A stretch of DNA of 11,318 nucleotides from Flavobacteriaceae bacterium (GTDB taxonomy: Bacteria > Bacteroidota > Bacteroidia > Flavobacteriales > Flavobacteriaceae): positions 1-11,318 of the forward strand of contig JAMPYA010000057.1 in the NCBI GenBank assembly GCA_023700885.1, written 5' to 3'. A program made the translations under genes and the position numbers. This document shows, piece after piece, positions 5,385 through 11,318 of the stretch (position 1 is its first letter; every line of letters begins with the position of its first letter). The notes under the pieces were generated by a model. The model saw only the letters and a program-made list of their open reading frames with translations, did not search any database and was not told the DNA's origin.

Positions 5385-7976
5385 ATGAATTTAAACAATT
5401 TCACTATCAAAAGTCAAGAGGCAGTGCATCAAGCACAGCAAATTGCACAAGGATTTGAGCATCAACAAATTGAAAATGCTCATCTCCTAAAAGGAATCAT
5501 GGAAGTTGATGAAAACGTAACTCCCTTTCTAATTCAAAAATTAGGTGTTAATAAGGAAATTCTTCAACAAACGAATGAGCATATTTTAAAAGGTTTTCCA
5601 AAAGTTACAGGTGGAGAACAAATGCTTTCAAAATCTGCTTCTACCACCTTAATAGATGCTACTTCTTTAGCCAAAAAGATGAAAGATGAATATGTATCAA
5701 TTGAACATTTACTAATAGCATTAGTAAAATCTAAAGATACTGTTGGGCAAATATTGAGAGACAGCGGAATTTCAGAAACAAATTTAAATAAAGCTATAGA
5801 AGAACTTAGAAAAGGAAGCAAAGTAAGCTCACAAAGTGCTGAGGAAACGTACAATTCACTAAATAAATATGCAAAAAACCTCAATCAGTTAGCAAATGAT
5901 GGTAAGTTAGATCCTGTTATTGGACGTGATGAAGAAATAAGAAGAATACTCCAAATATTATCAAGAAGAACTAAAAACAATCCAATATTAGTAGGTGAAC
6001 CCGGTACAGGTAAAACAGCCATTGCAGAGGGCTTAGCGCATCGAATCGTAAAAGGAGATGTTCCAGAAAATCTGCAAGATAAAGTTATATATTCTTTAGA
6101 CATGGGTGCGCTGATTGCCGGTGCCAAGTATAAAGGAGAATTTGAAGAACGATTAAAATCAGTTGTAAAAGAAGTGATTTCAGCCGAAGGTCAAATTGTA
6201 CTTTTTATCGATGAAATTCATACGCTGATTGGCGCTGGTGGCGGTCAAGGAGCAATGGATGCCGCCAATATTTTGAAACCGGCTTTAGCTAGAGGTGAAT
6301 TAAGAGCTATTGGAGCAACTACCTTAGATGAATATCAAAAATATTTTGAAAAAGATAAAGCTTTAGAAAGACGCTTTCAAAAAGTGGTTGTAGATGAACC
6401 AGATGTAGAAAGTGCTATTTCAATTCTTCGCGGAATTAAAGAGAAATACGAAACACATCACAGAGTACAAATAAAAGACAATGCTATTATTGCTGCTGTT
6501 GAACTATCAAATAGATATATTACCAATCGTTTTTTACCAGATAAAGCTATTGATTTAATGGATGAAGCTGCAGCTAAATTACGTATGGAAATTAATTCTA
6601 AACCAGAAGAACTAGATGTACTTGATCGAAAAATAATGCAGCTAGAAATTGAAATTGAAGCTATTAAAAGAGAAAATGATACCAAAAAATTAGAATCTCT
6701 AAAAAAAGAAGTAACAGAACTTAAAAATGAAAGAGATGTTTTTTCTGCCAAATGGAAATCAGAAAAAGAAGTTGTAGATAATATTCAAAATGCAAAAGAG
6801 AAAATTGAAAATCTAAAACTTGAAGCTGAACGTGCAGAGCGTGAAGGAAATTATGGATTAGTGGCTGAAATTAGATATGGTAAAATTCAGGAACAAGAAA
6901 ATTTACTGCAAAAACTACAAAAAGATTTAGCAGAAAATCAACATAAATCTATTGTAAAAGAAGTAGTTACCAGTGAAGATATTGCCGAAGTGGTAGCTAA
7001 ATGGACTGGAATTCCGGTACAAAAAATGTTGCAAAGCGACCGAGAAAAGCTACTGCATTTAGAAGAAGAACTTCACAAACGCGTTGTTGGACAAGAAGAA
7101 GCCATTGTTGCAGTTGCTGATGCTGTTCGTCGTTCTAGGGCTGGTTTGCAAGACATGAAAAAACCTATTGGAACTTTCTTATTTTTAGGAACAACAGGAG
7201 TTGGTAAAACAGAATTAGCAAAAGCATTGGCAACTTATCTTTTTAACGATGAAAATGCACTAACTCGAATTGACATGAGTGAATACCAAGAACGTCATGC
7301 AGTGAGTCGTTTAGTTGGAGCACCTCCAGGTTATATCGGTTATGAAGAAGGTGGTCAATTAACAGAAGCTGTTCGCAGAAAACCGTATTCTGTTATTTTG
7401 TTAGATGAAATTGAAAAAGCACATCCCGATACATTTAATATTTTATTACAAGTATTAGATGAAGGTCGTTTAACCGATAATAAAGGCCGCGTAGCTGATT
7501 TTAAAAACACAATCATTATTATGACTTCAAATATGGGGGCTCATATTATACAAGAGAAGTTTGAACATATTAAAATGTCAGAACGTGATGCAATTACTGA
7601 ATTTACAAAACTAGAAGTGTTAGCTTTATTAAAACAAAGTATTCGACCTGAATTTATTAATAGAATTGATGAAATTATCATGTTTACACCTTTAAATGAA
7701 ATTGAAATTAGAGAAATTGTTCAACTTCAATTAAAAGGAGTTTCAAAACTATTAGCAGAGAAAAATATTCATTTAGAAACCACAGAAGACGCGTTAATAA
7801 GCTTGGCAAAAAAAGGATTTGACCCACAATATGGCGCCAGACCTGTTAAACGAGTTATTCAAAAGGAGGTTCTAAATGAACTTTCTAAAGAATTATTATC
7901 TGGCAGAATTACACAAGACAGCTCTATATTATTAGATGCTTTTGATGATAAGTTAGTTTTTAGAAATCAAAATTAA
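5385..7976 (+). CDS. clpB: ATP-dependent disaggregase ClpB (Hsp100)
   Basis: An 863-residue, full-length Hsp100 chaperone that extracts and refolds aggregated proteins in the cytoplasm together with DnaK. Domains in order: Clp N-domain with two repeats (about 1-145); first AAA+ module with Walker A GEPGTGKT (204-211), pore-loop tyrosine Y249 (KYKG) and Walker B acidic pair D276-E277; long coiled-coil middle domain (about 400-525) that binds DnaK; second AAA+ module with Walker A GTTGVGKT (602-609), pore loop GYIGYE (649-654) and Walker B D674-E675; and the C-terminal D2-small domain ending after FDPQYGARPVKRVI. The middle domain identifies ClpB rather than ClpA or ClpC, and no IGF-type ClpP-binding loop is evident. 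All catalytic residues are intact. It is monocistronic or loosely followed by hsp20, its usual partner in handling aggregates, which has a promoter of its own. Confidence 0.98.
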   Translation: MNLNNFTIKSQEAVHQAQQIAQGFEHQQIENAHLLKGIMEVDENVTPFLIQKLGVNKEILQQTNEHILKGFPKVTGGEQMLSKSASTTLIDATSLAKKMKDEYVSIEHLLIALVKSKDTVGQILRDSGISETNLNKAIEELRKGSKVSSQSAEETYNSLNKYAKNLNQLANDGKLDPVIGRDEEIRRILQILSRRTKNNPILVGEPGTGKTAIAEGLAHRIVKGDVPENLQDKVIYSLDMGALIAGAKYKGEFEERLKSVVKEVISAEGQIVLFIDEIHTLIGAGGGQGAMDAANILKPALARGELRAIGATTLDEYQKYFEKDKALERRFQKVVVDEPDVESAISILRGIKEKYETHHRVQIKDNAIIAAVELSNRYITNRFLPDKAIDLMDEAAAKLRMEINSKPEELDVLDRKIMQLEIEIEAIKRENDTKKLESLKKEVTELKNERDVFSAKWKSEKEVVDNIQNAKEKIENLKLEAERAEREGNYGLVAEIRYGKIQEQENLLQKLQKDLAENQHKSIVKEVVTSEDIAEVVAKWTGIPVQKMLQSDREKLLHLEEELHKRVVGQEEAIVAVADAVRRSRAGLQDMKKPIGTFLFLGTTGVGKTELAKALATYLFNDENALTRIDMSEYQERHAVSRLVGAPPGYIGYEEGGQLTEAVRRKPYSVILLDEIEKAHPDTFNILLQVLDEGRLTDNKGRVADFKNTIIIMTSNMGAHIIQEKFEHIKMSERDAITEFTKLEVLALLKQSIRPEFINRIDEIIMFTPLNEIEIREIVQLQLKGVSKLLAEKNIHLETTEDALISLAKKGFDPQYGARPVKRVIQKEVLNELSKELLSGRITQDSSILLDAFDDKLVFRNQN

Positions 7977-7989
7977 AGTACACTACAAC

Positions 7990-8014
7990 TGACAGTTACA
8001 TGTTATTTTGACAG
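7990..8014 (+). repeat. TGACAG direct repeat upstream of hsp20
   Basis: TGACAG occurs at 7990-7995 and again at 8009-8014, with starts 19 nt apart (about two helical turns, so on the same DNA face). The first copy is inside a small palindrome AACT-GAC-AGTT (7987-7997). Both lie upstream of the hsp20 promoter and carry the same TGACA half-site found inverted at 8041-8045. They may be regulator half-sites; function is not shown. Confidence 0.3.
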
Positions 8015-8032
8015 ATTTAATTGAATTTTTAA

Positions 8033-8068
8033 TTACATTTTGTCATTGTATTAAAATTGGTATTTTTT
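8033..8068 (+). promoter_or_regulatory. hsp20 promoter with an overlapping TTACA-TTT-TGTCA palindrome
   Basis: TTTG (8039-8042) is followed after 18 nt by TATTTTTT (8061-8068), a TAnnTTTG box with only the last base changed. The start would be near 8075, giving a leader of about 40 nt. The near-palindrome TTACA-TTT-TGTCA (8033-8045) covers the -33 box, so a protein bound there would compete with RNA polymerase. Confidence 0.5.
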
Positions 8069-8116
8069 TTGGATAATAACAAGAAAAAATAATTATATAA
8101 CCAAAATTTTAAAATT

Positions 8117-8545
8117 ATGTTAGTAAAAAGTTCAAGTTTTCCGTTAATGACATCTTTTTTTGATGATTTTTACAAAGATTGGTCAACAACTAATTTTTCT
8201 GACACAAACACATCTTTACCAGCAGTAAACATTAAAGAAAATGACCATGAATTTATTGTAGAGGTTGCAGTTCCAGGAATGGATAAGAATGATTTTAAAA
8301 TTGATTTAGATAATAACATTCTTACGATTTCATCAGAAAAAGTAAACAATAACCAAGAGCAAAAATATAATTATACCCGAAGAGAGTATAGTTATCAATC
8401 ATTTAAAAGAAGTTTTACACTGCCTAAGAATATTGTAGATAGTGAAAAAATCAAAGCTAGATACAATGCTGGTGAGCTTGTAATTGAAATTCCTAAAAAA
8501 GAAGAAGCAAAACCAATTCCTGCAAGATTAATTGAAATTCAATAA
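8117..8545 (+). CDS. Small heat-shock protein, Hsp20/alpha-crystallin family
   Basis: A 142-residue holdase chaperone that binds unfolding proteins without ATP and passes them to ClpB/DnaK. A short N-terminal arm with FFDDFYKDW (14-22) precedes the alpha-crystallin domain (about 35-127). The domain starts at PAVNIKEND, contains EVAVPGMDKNDFKIDLDNN, and ends with the hallmark A-x(3)-N-x-G-x-L block as ARYNAGEL (114-121), followed by VIEIPK. The C-terminal I-x-I anchor is IEI (139-141), which docks into neighbouring subunits to build the oligomer. The start at 8117 gives the usual length. The gene stands 140 bp behind clpB, has its own promoter and is followed by a strong terminator. Nearby clpB/hsp20 genes with similar upstream palindromes suggest joint heat or proteotoxic-stress control; this is inferred. 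Confidence 0.95.
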   Translation: MLVKSSSFPLMTSFFDDFYKDWSTTNFSDTNTSLPAVNIKENDHEFIVEVAVPGMDKNDFKIDLDNNILTISSEKVNNNQEQKYNYTRREYSYQSFKRSFTLPKNIVDSEKIKARYNAGELVIEIPKKEEAKPIPARLIEIQ

Positions 8546-8628
8546 GTTTTGTTGTTATAAAATTAAAATGAATTTTTTTTGAAGATAATTTTATTAGAAA
8601 CAAAAATGAGTTAGAAAAATAATGATTA

Positions 8629-8668
8629 AAAGTCCTAAAAATAATGCCATTTTAGGACTTTATTTTTT
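8629..8668 (+). terminator. Strong intrinsic terminator downstream of hsp20
   Basis: A perfect 12-bp stem, AAAGTCCTAAAA (8629-8640) paired with TTTTAGGACTTT (8650-8661), encloses a 9-nt loop. A T-tract follows (8663-8668). The hairpin starts about 83 nt after the hsp20 stop and insulates the next gene. The 8546-8628 stretch before it is AT-rich, with no coding potential that I can see. Confidence 0.85.
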
Positions 8669-8671
8669 CTT

Positions 8672-8679
8672 TATATTCG
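8672..8679 (+). promoter_or_regulatory. Possible -10 (-7) box for the histidine phosphatase gene
   Basis: TATATTCG differs from TAnnTTTG at one position and lies 23 nt ahead of the ATG at 8703. The expected -33 region falls inside the preceding terminator and holds no clear TTTG, so support is weak. Confidence 0.25.
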
Positions 8680-8702
8680 TAATCTATTATAACAGATAAA
8701 TT

Positions 8703-9209
8703 ATGTATAAATTTTTAGGTATTTTGTTGATAAGTATGATTACAATAAACCAAGCAATATCACAAACAAATATAACAACAACTTATTATCTCATTAGACA
8801 TGCCGAGAAAGTAAGGACAAATCCTGCAGATGTAAATCCTGATTTAAATGAACGCGGTTATCTCAGAGCTGAAAATTGGAAAAAAGTTTTTCAACATATT
8901 TCATTCGATGCAGTTTATGCTACCAATTTTATTCGAACTCTTAAAACAATAGAACCTATTGCCATCTCTAATGAATTAGCAATACAACTTTATCATCCAA
9001 CGAAGATTGATATACATCAATTTAAAGAAACAAACCAAAATAAAAATGTATTAATTGTTGGACATAGTAATACGATACCACAATTTGTTAATCAATTAAT
9101 TAATCAGGAAAAATATTTGGAAATGGATGATGCCGAATTTTCTCATTTATACATAGTCACTATACAGGATAATAAAATAACAGATCAATTATTGTATGTT
9201 GATTTTTAA
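8703..9209 (+). CDS. Exported histidine phosphatase superfamily (phosphoglycerate mutase-like) protein
   Basis: A 168-residue protein with an N-terminal signal peptide: M-Y-K, a hydrophobic core (about 4-16), and a likely cut after AIS at residue 20. It should act in the periplasm or be secreted. The mature part is a compact branch 1 histidine phosphatase. IRHAEK (31-36) holds the catalytic R32-H33, with H33 the phospho-acceptor. FIRTLKT (77-83) supplies the second phosphate-binding arginine R79. VGHSNTIP (119-126) holds the second catalytic histidine H121. DLNERGYLRAENW matches the usual L(T/N)xxGxxRA block. Substrate cannot be told from the sequence; small RHAEK-type members are often annotated simply as phosphoglycerate mutase family or SixA-like. 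The gene stands alone after a terminator. Loss of a cap domain and the small size argue against a true glycolytic phosphoglycerate mutase. Confidence 0.9.
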   Translation: MYKFLGILLISMITINQAISQTNITTTYYLIRHAEKVRTNPADVNPDLNERGYLRAENWKKVFQHISFDAVYATNFIRTLKTIEPIAISNELAIQLYHPTKIDIHQFKETNQNKNVLIVGHSNTIPQFVNQLINQEKYLEMDDAEFSHLYIVTIQDNKITDQLLYVDF

Positions 9210-9243
9210 TTTTTTATTAAATAAATTTTCGAAGTGTTTTCAA

Positions 9244-9251
9244 TACCTTTG
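9244..9251 (+). promoter_or_regulatory. -10 (-7) box for smpB, close to the start codon
   Basis: TACCTTTG is an exact TAnnTTTG match and ends only 8 nt before the smpB ATG (9260). If used, transcription would start within a few bases of the ATG, giving a leaderless or nearly leaderless mRNA. No convincing TTTG lies 18-21 nt upstream. Confidence 0.5.
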
Positions 9252-9259
9252 CCGATGTA

Positions 9260-9715
9260 ATGCAGAAAAAAATTAACATACAAAATAAAAAAGCACGTTT
9301 TGAATATGAAATTATTGAGACGTATATCTCCGGTATTAAATTAACCGGTACTGAAATAAAATCGGTTCGAGAAAGTAAAGCTCGAATTACAGAAAGTTTT
9401 TGTGAATTTAATGACTCTGGCGAATTATTTGTAATTAATATGTACATAGAAGAGTATGTAAATGGTAATTATTACAACCACAAACCCAAAAGTGAACGAA
9501 AATTATTATTGACTAAACGTGAACTTAAAAAATTACAGAAAGAAGTAAACAATGCCGGACTAACTATCATTCCCCTTAAATTATTTCTGACAGATAAAGG
9601 TTGGGCAAAATTAGAAATTGCACTTTGTAGAGGTAAAAAATTATACGACAAAAGAGAAAATTTAAAAGAAAAAGACACTAAACGTGATATAGATCGTTTG
9701 AAAAAAAAATATTGA
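9260..9715 (+). CDS. smpB: SsrA-binding protein SmpB
   Basis: A 151-residue tmRNA-binding protein required for trans-translation, the rescue of ribosomes stalled on broken mRNAs. It binds the tRNA-like part of SsrA RNA and fills the decoding centre of the ribosome. The family blocks are all present: NKKARFEYEIIETYISGIKLTGTEIKS in the N-terminal OB barrel, where 'GIKLTGTEIKSVR' is the best-conserved stretch; INMYIEEY; NHKPKSERKLLLTKRE; and GWAKLEIALCRGKKLYDKRE. The basic C-terminal tail (KEKDTKRDIDRLKKKY) becomes helical on the ribosome. Length is typical. The start at 9260 is the first ATG compatible with the family N-terminus (M-x-K-K-I). The stop overlaps the ATG of the next gene (TGATG), so smpB heads a three-gene overlapping unit with a prenyltransferase and maf. 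The tmRNA gene itself is not in this window. Confidence 0.97.
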   Translation: MQKKINIQNKKARFEYEIIETYISGIKLTGTEIKSVRESKARITESFCEFNDSGELFVINMYIEEYVNGNYYNHKPKSERKLLLTKRELKKLQKEVNNAGLTIIPLKLFLTDKGWAKLEIALCRGKKLYDKRENLKEKDTKRDIDRLKKKY

Positions 9716-10644
9716 TGAACTATCTGCCTTTTTTACAACTTATTCGTTGCAAAAACTTGGTTATTCTAGCTGCAACCTTACTAATTATTAAATTTGGTTT
9801 TGTAAACGTTTTTACCACAAATTTTTCTTTAGATAATTTAAGATTCATCGTACTATTGTCTAGCATAATTTCTATTGCAGCTGCAGGATATATTATTAAC
9901 GATATTTACGACATTGAAATTGACCAAATTAATAAACCTAATAAACTTGTAATAGGCAAAGCATTTACCATTGCACAGGCTTATAATATGTATTTTATTT
10001 TCAACATATTTGGAGTTTTAATGGGTTTTTACCTGACAAATTACTTGGAAAAACCAATTTATTCAGGACTGTTTATTACAACTTCATTTTTGTTGTATTA
10101 TTACAGTGCTACCTTAAAAAAAGTTCCGCTAATTGGTAATATTTTAGTTGCTTCTTTAATAAGTTTTTGTATCCTTTTATATGCTTATTTTGATTTGATT
10201 ATAAATGTTTCAACTACTAATTTAGGAATTCAATACCTCCTATTTGAACTCATTTTAGAGTTCTCTGTTTTTGCCTTTTTAATTAATCTAATACGGGAGA
10301 TTGTAAAAGATATCGAAGACTTAAAAGGAGATAAAGAACTATATGTCAAAACTTTACCATTATTAATAGGAATTAAATATTCCAAATATGTAATTGGATT
10401 ATTTACCCTAATTTTAATTATATCTATTCTGTATTTCACTTTTAGCTACATTCCCCGTTCATCTTTCATTTTTTATTATTTTTTAATTGCTATTTTTTTA
10501 CCCCTACTATATTTCATGTACAGGCTTTATAAATCTAAAACCAAAACCGATTATAGCTTATTAAGTAAATTACTAAAATTTTGTATGATATCTGGTATAC
10601 TTTCAATTTTATTAATATCTCTAACTATTAAAAATGTTATCTAA
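9715..10644 (+). CDS. UbiA-family prenyltransferase (geranylgeranylglycerol-phosphate geranylgeranyltransferase-like)
   Basis: A 309-residue integral membrane prenyltransferase with about eight or nine hydrophobic helices. The first Asp-rich motif reads NDIYDIEID (62-70) followed by QINKP; the second is REIVKDIEDLKGD (194-206). Both bind the Mg-diphosphate of the polyprenyl donor, and all aspartates are kept. The pattern NDxxDxxxDxINKP and the DxEDxxGD site fit the branch that includes geranylgeranylglycerol-phosphate, chlorophyll and homogentisate prenyltransferases rather than MenA. The acceptor is not identifiable. A TTG codon at 9712 directly precedes the ATG at 9715; I chose the ATG because it overlaps the smpB stop as TGATG, the usual coupled arrangement. 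The gene also overlaps maf by 11 nt. Predicted role: transfer of an isoprenoid chain to a membrane lipid or quinone precursor. Confidence 0.87.
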   Translation: MNYLPFLQLIRCKNLVILAATLLIIKFGFVNVFTTNFSLDNLRFIVLLSSIISIAAAGYIINDIYDIEIDQINKPNKLVIGKAFTIAQAYNMYFIFNIFGVLMGFYLTNYLEKPIYSGLFITTSFLLYYYSATLKKVPLIGNILVASLISFCILLYAYFDLIINVSTTNLGIQYLLFELILEFSVFAFLINLIREIVKDIEDLKGDKELYVKTLPLLIGIKYSKYVIGLFTLILIISILYFTFSYIPRSSFIFYYFLIAIFLPLLYFMYRLYKSKTKTDYSLLSKLLKFCMISGILSILLISLTIKNVI

Positions 10645-11215
10645 TAAATTATCAAATTATCATATCATTTTGGGTTCTGCTTCGCCAAGGCGTCAACAAT
10701 TTTTAAAAGAGCTAAATCTCCCTTTTATAATTCAATTAAAAAATACGGAAGAAAATTATCCTAAACACTTGAAAAGTGCTGAAATTGCTGATTATCTGGC
10801 TGTTTTAAAAGCAAGTGCATTTAAAAATGAATTAAAAAATAATGATTTGCTAATTACTGCTGATACTATTGTCTGGCTCGACGGAAAATCACTTGCTAAA
10901 GCAGCAAATAAAGAAGAAGCTATAAAAATGCTTGAAGAATTATCGGGTAAAATGCACGAAGTTATTTCTGCTTGTTGTATTACAACGACTCAGTTTCAAA
11001 AGGTTTTTCACGAAGTTACCAAAGTTTATTTTAAAAAATTAACCAAAGAAGAAATTGAATTCTATATAACTAATTTTAAACCTTTTGACAAGGCAGGAAG
11101 TTATGGCATACAAGAATGGATTGGTTATATAGGAATTGAAAAAATAGAGGGAAGCTTTTTTAATGTTATGGGATTCCCTATTTATAAATTTTATAAGGTT
11201 TTATCAGAATTATAG
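10634..11215 (+). CDS. maf: Maf-family nucleoside triphosphate pyrophosphatase (house-cleaning NTPase)
   Basis: A 193-residue Maf protein, a cytoplasmic enzyme that hydrolyses nucleoside triphosphates, including dTTP, UTP and modified forms, to the monophosphate and pyrophosphate. Key blocks: LGSASPRRQQFL (13-24), the substrate loop with S17 and R19-R20; AVLKASA (56-62) with lysine K59; ADTIVWLDGK (76-85) with catalytic D77; and FDKAGSYGIQ (151-160), followed by EGSFFNVMGFP (172-182). Length fits single-domain Maf. The KAGSYGIQ block is typical of the YhdE-type dTTP/UTP pyrophosphatases, but the sequence alone does not settle the preferred nucleotide. The start at 10634 lies inside the prenyltransferase gene (11-nt overlap), indicating coupled translation. 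Related enzymes restrain septum formation when overproduced in Bacillus, a family observation that need not apply here. Confidence 0.94.
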   Translation: MLSNKLSNYHIILGSASPRRQQFLKELNLPFIIQLKNTEENYPKHLKSAEIADYLAVLKASAFKNELKNNDLLITADTIVWLDGKSLAKAANKEEAIKMLEELSGKMHEVISACCITTTQFQKVFHEVTKVYFKKLTKEEIEFYITNFKPFDKAGSYGIQEWIGYIGIEKIEGSFFNVMGFPIYKFYKVLSEL

Positions 11216-11233
11216 CATTCCATTTTTAATACT

Positions 11234-11241
11234 TAAATTTG
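11234..11241 (+). promoter_or_regulatory. -10 (-7) box, probably for a gene beyond the right edge
   Basis: TAAATTTG followed by CAC is an exact TAnnTTTG match just after maf. No clear TTTG occurs 18-21 nt upstream. It would read rightward through the palindrome that follows, into sequence outside the window. Confidence 0.35.
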
Positions 11242-11254
11242 CACGATTTAAAAT

Positions 11255-11300
11255 ACTATCTCCATCCCTTTCCTTTGGAAAGGGAGCTTAACAGGATAGT
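11255..11300. repeat. Nested palindrome, REP-like extragenic element
   Basis: An inner perfect stem TCCCTTTCC (11265-11273) / GGAAAGGGA (11277-11285) has a 3-base loop TTT. An outer inverted pair ACTATC (11255-11260) / GATAGT (11295-11300) flanks it. The stem is much richer in G+C than its surroundings and has no T-tract directly after it, so it is not a simple terminator. CCCTTTCC-TTT-GGAAAGGG cores of this kind recur between genes in many Bacteroidota genomes (from memory), which suggests a dispersed palindromic repeat. Only one copy is visible here. Confidence 0.55.
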
Positions 11301-11318
11301 TAAAAAATTGTTATACTA

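Noticed and set aside
6458..6751. Leftward open frame of 97 codons inside clpB
   Set aside because: Serine-rich translation opposite the coiled-coil region; arises from the codon bias of the real gene.
7864..7877. Shine-Dalgarno-like AAGGAGG before an ATG inside clpB, suggesting an internal start
   Set aside because: It encodes conserved ClpB residues near the C-terminus, leaves only a short remnant, and this phylum rarely uses such sites.
8059..8072. GG-N10-GG near the hsp20 promoter as a sigma-54 site
   Set aside because: The -12 element should be GC and the flanking consensus is missing; the TTTG/TAnnTTTG reading is better.
9204..9220. TTTAAT / ATTAAA hairpin at the end of the histidine phosphatase gene
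   Set aside because: A 6-bp all-A/T stem in AT-rich DNA is expected by chance.
9217..9447. Leftward open frame overlapping smpB
   Set aside because: It covers the conserved smpB N-terminus in antisense and has no promoter or family features.

Overview
The window is AT-rich chromosomal DNA from a member of the Bacteroidota, most likely a flavobacterium. Three things point there. Several intergenic gaps carry the Bacteroidota promoter form TTTG-N18/19-TAnnTTTG. Start codons generally lack Shine-Dalgarno sequences. The gene set also fits: cysS followed by yidD, a YtxJ-type bacilliredoxin-like protein, a two-repeat LAB_N protein and a UbiA-Maf pair. Every protein-coding gene looks intact except the one cut by the left edge. 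No gap exceeds 300 bases, and I found no RNA gene, CRISPR array, insertion sequence or prophage.

Left part (1-1700): a leftward unit with its own promoter encodes cysteinyl-tRNA synthetase (cysS). The first 23 codons of yidD follow it immediately. yidD lies in the same reading frame, one codon past the cysS stop, and has no ATG available as a start.

Second block (1700-4840): a rightward, tightly overlapping operon holds the MeaB-type GTPase, a family 2 glycosyltransferase resembling polyprenyl-phosphate sugar synthases, and a membrane protein made of two tandem LAB_N units. A separate, well-formed promoter then drives a 225-residue multi-pass membrane protein with a striking AGEEISWGQR motif and no known function. 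A hairpin shared with the convergent ytxJ-like gene closes this block.

Third block (4870-8670): the bacilliredoxin-like ytxJ gene diverges from clpB (disaggregase), which is followed by a small heat-shock protein (hsp20) with its own promoter and a strong terminator. The spacers ahead of clpB and hsp20 share short palindromes of the form nACA-N3-TGTCn, or close to it. Two of these overlap the likely -33 box, so they are candidates for a stress-response operator.

Right part (8700-11318): a secreted histidine phosphatase stands alone. An overlapping operon follows: smpB (trans-translation), a UbiA-family prenyltransferase and a Maf nucleotide pyrophosphatase. The smpB promoter -10 box ends only 8 nt before the ATG, which suggests an almost leaderless mRNA. 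The right edge holds a promoter-like box and a GC-richer nested palindrome ahead of an unseen gene.

Most of the window is ordinary housekeeping. I see no complete undescribed system. The items most worth following up are the AGEEISWGQR membrane protein, the GT2/LAB_N pair and the shared palindromes at the chaperone genes.
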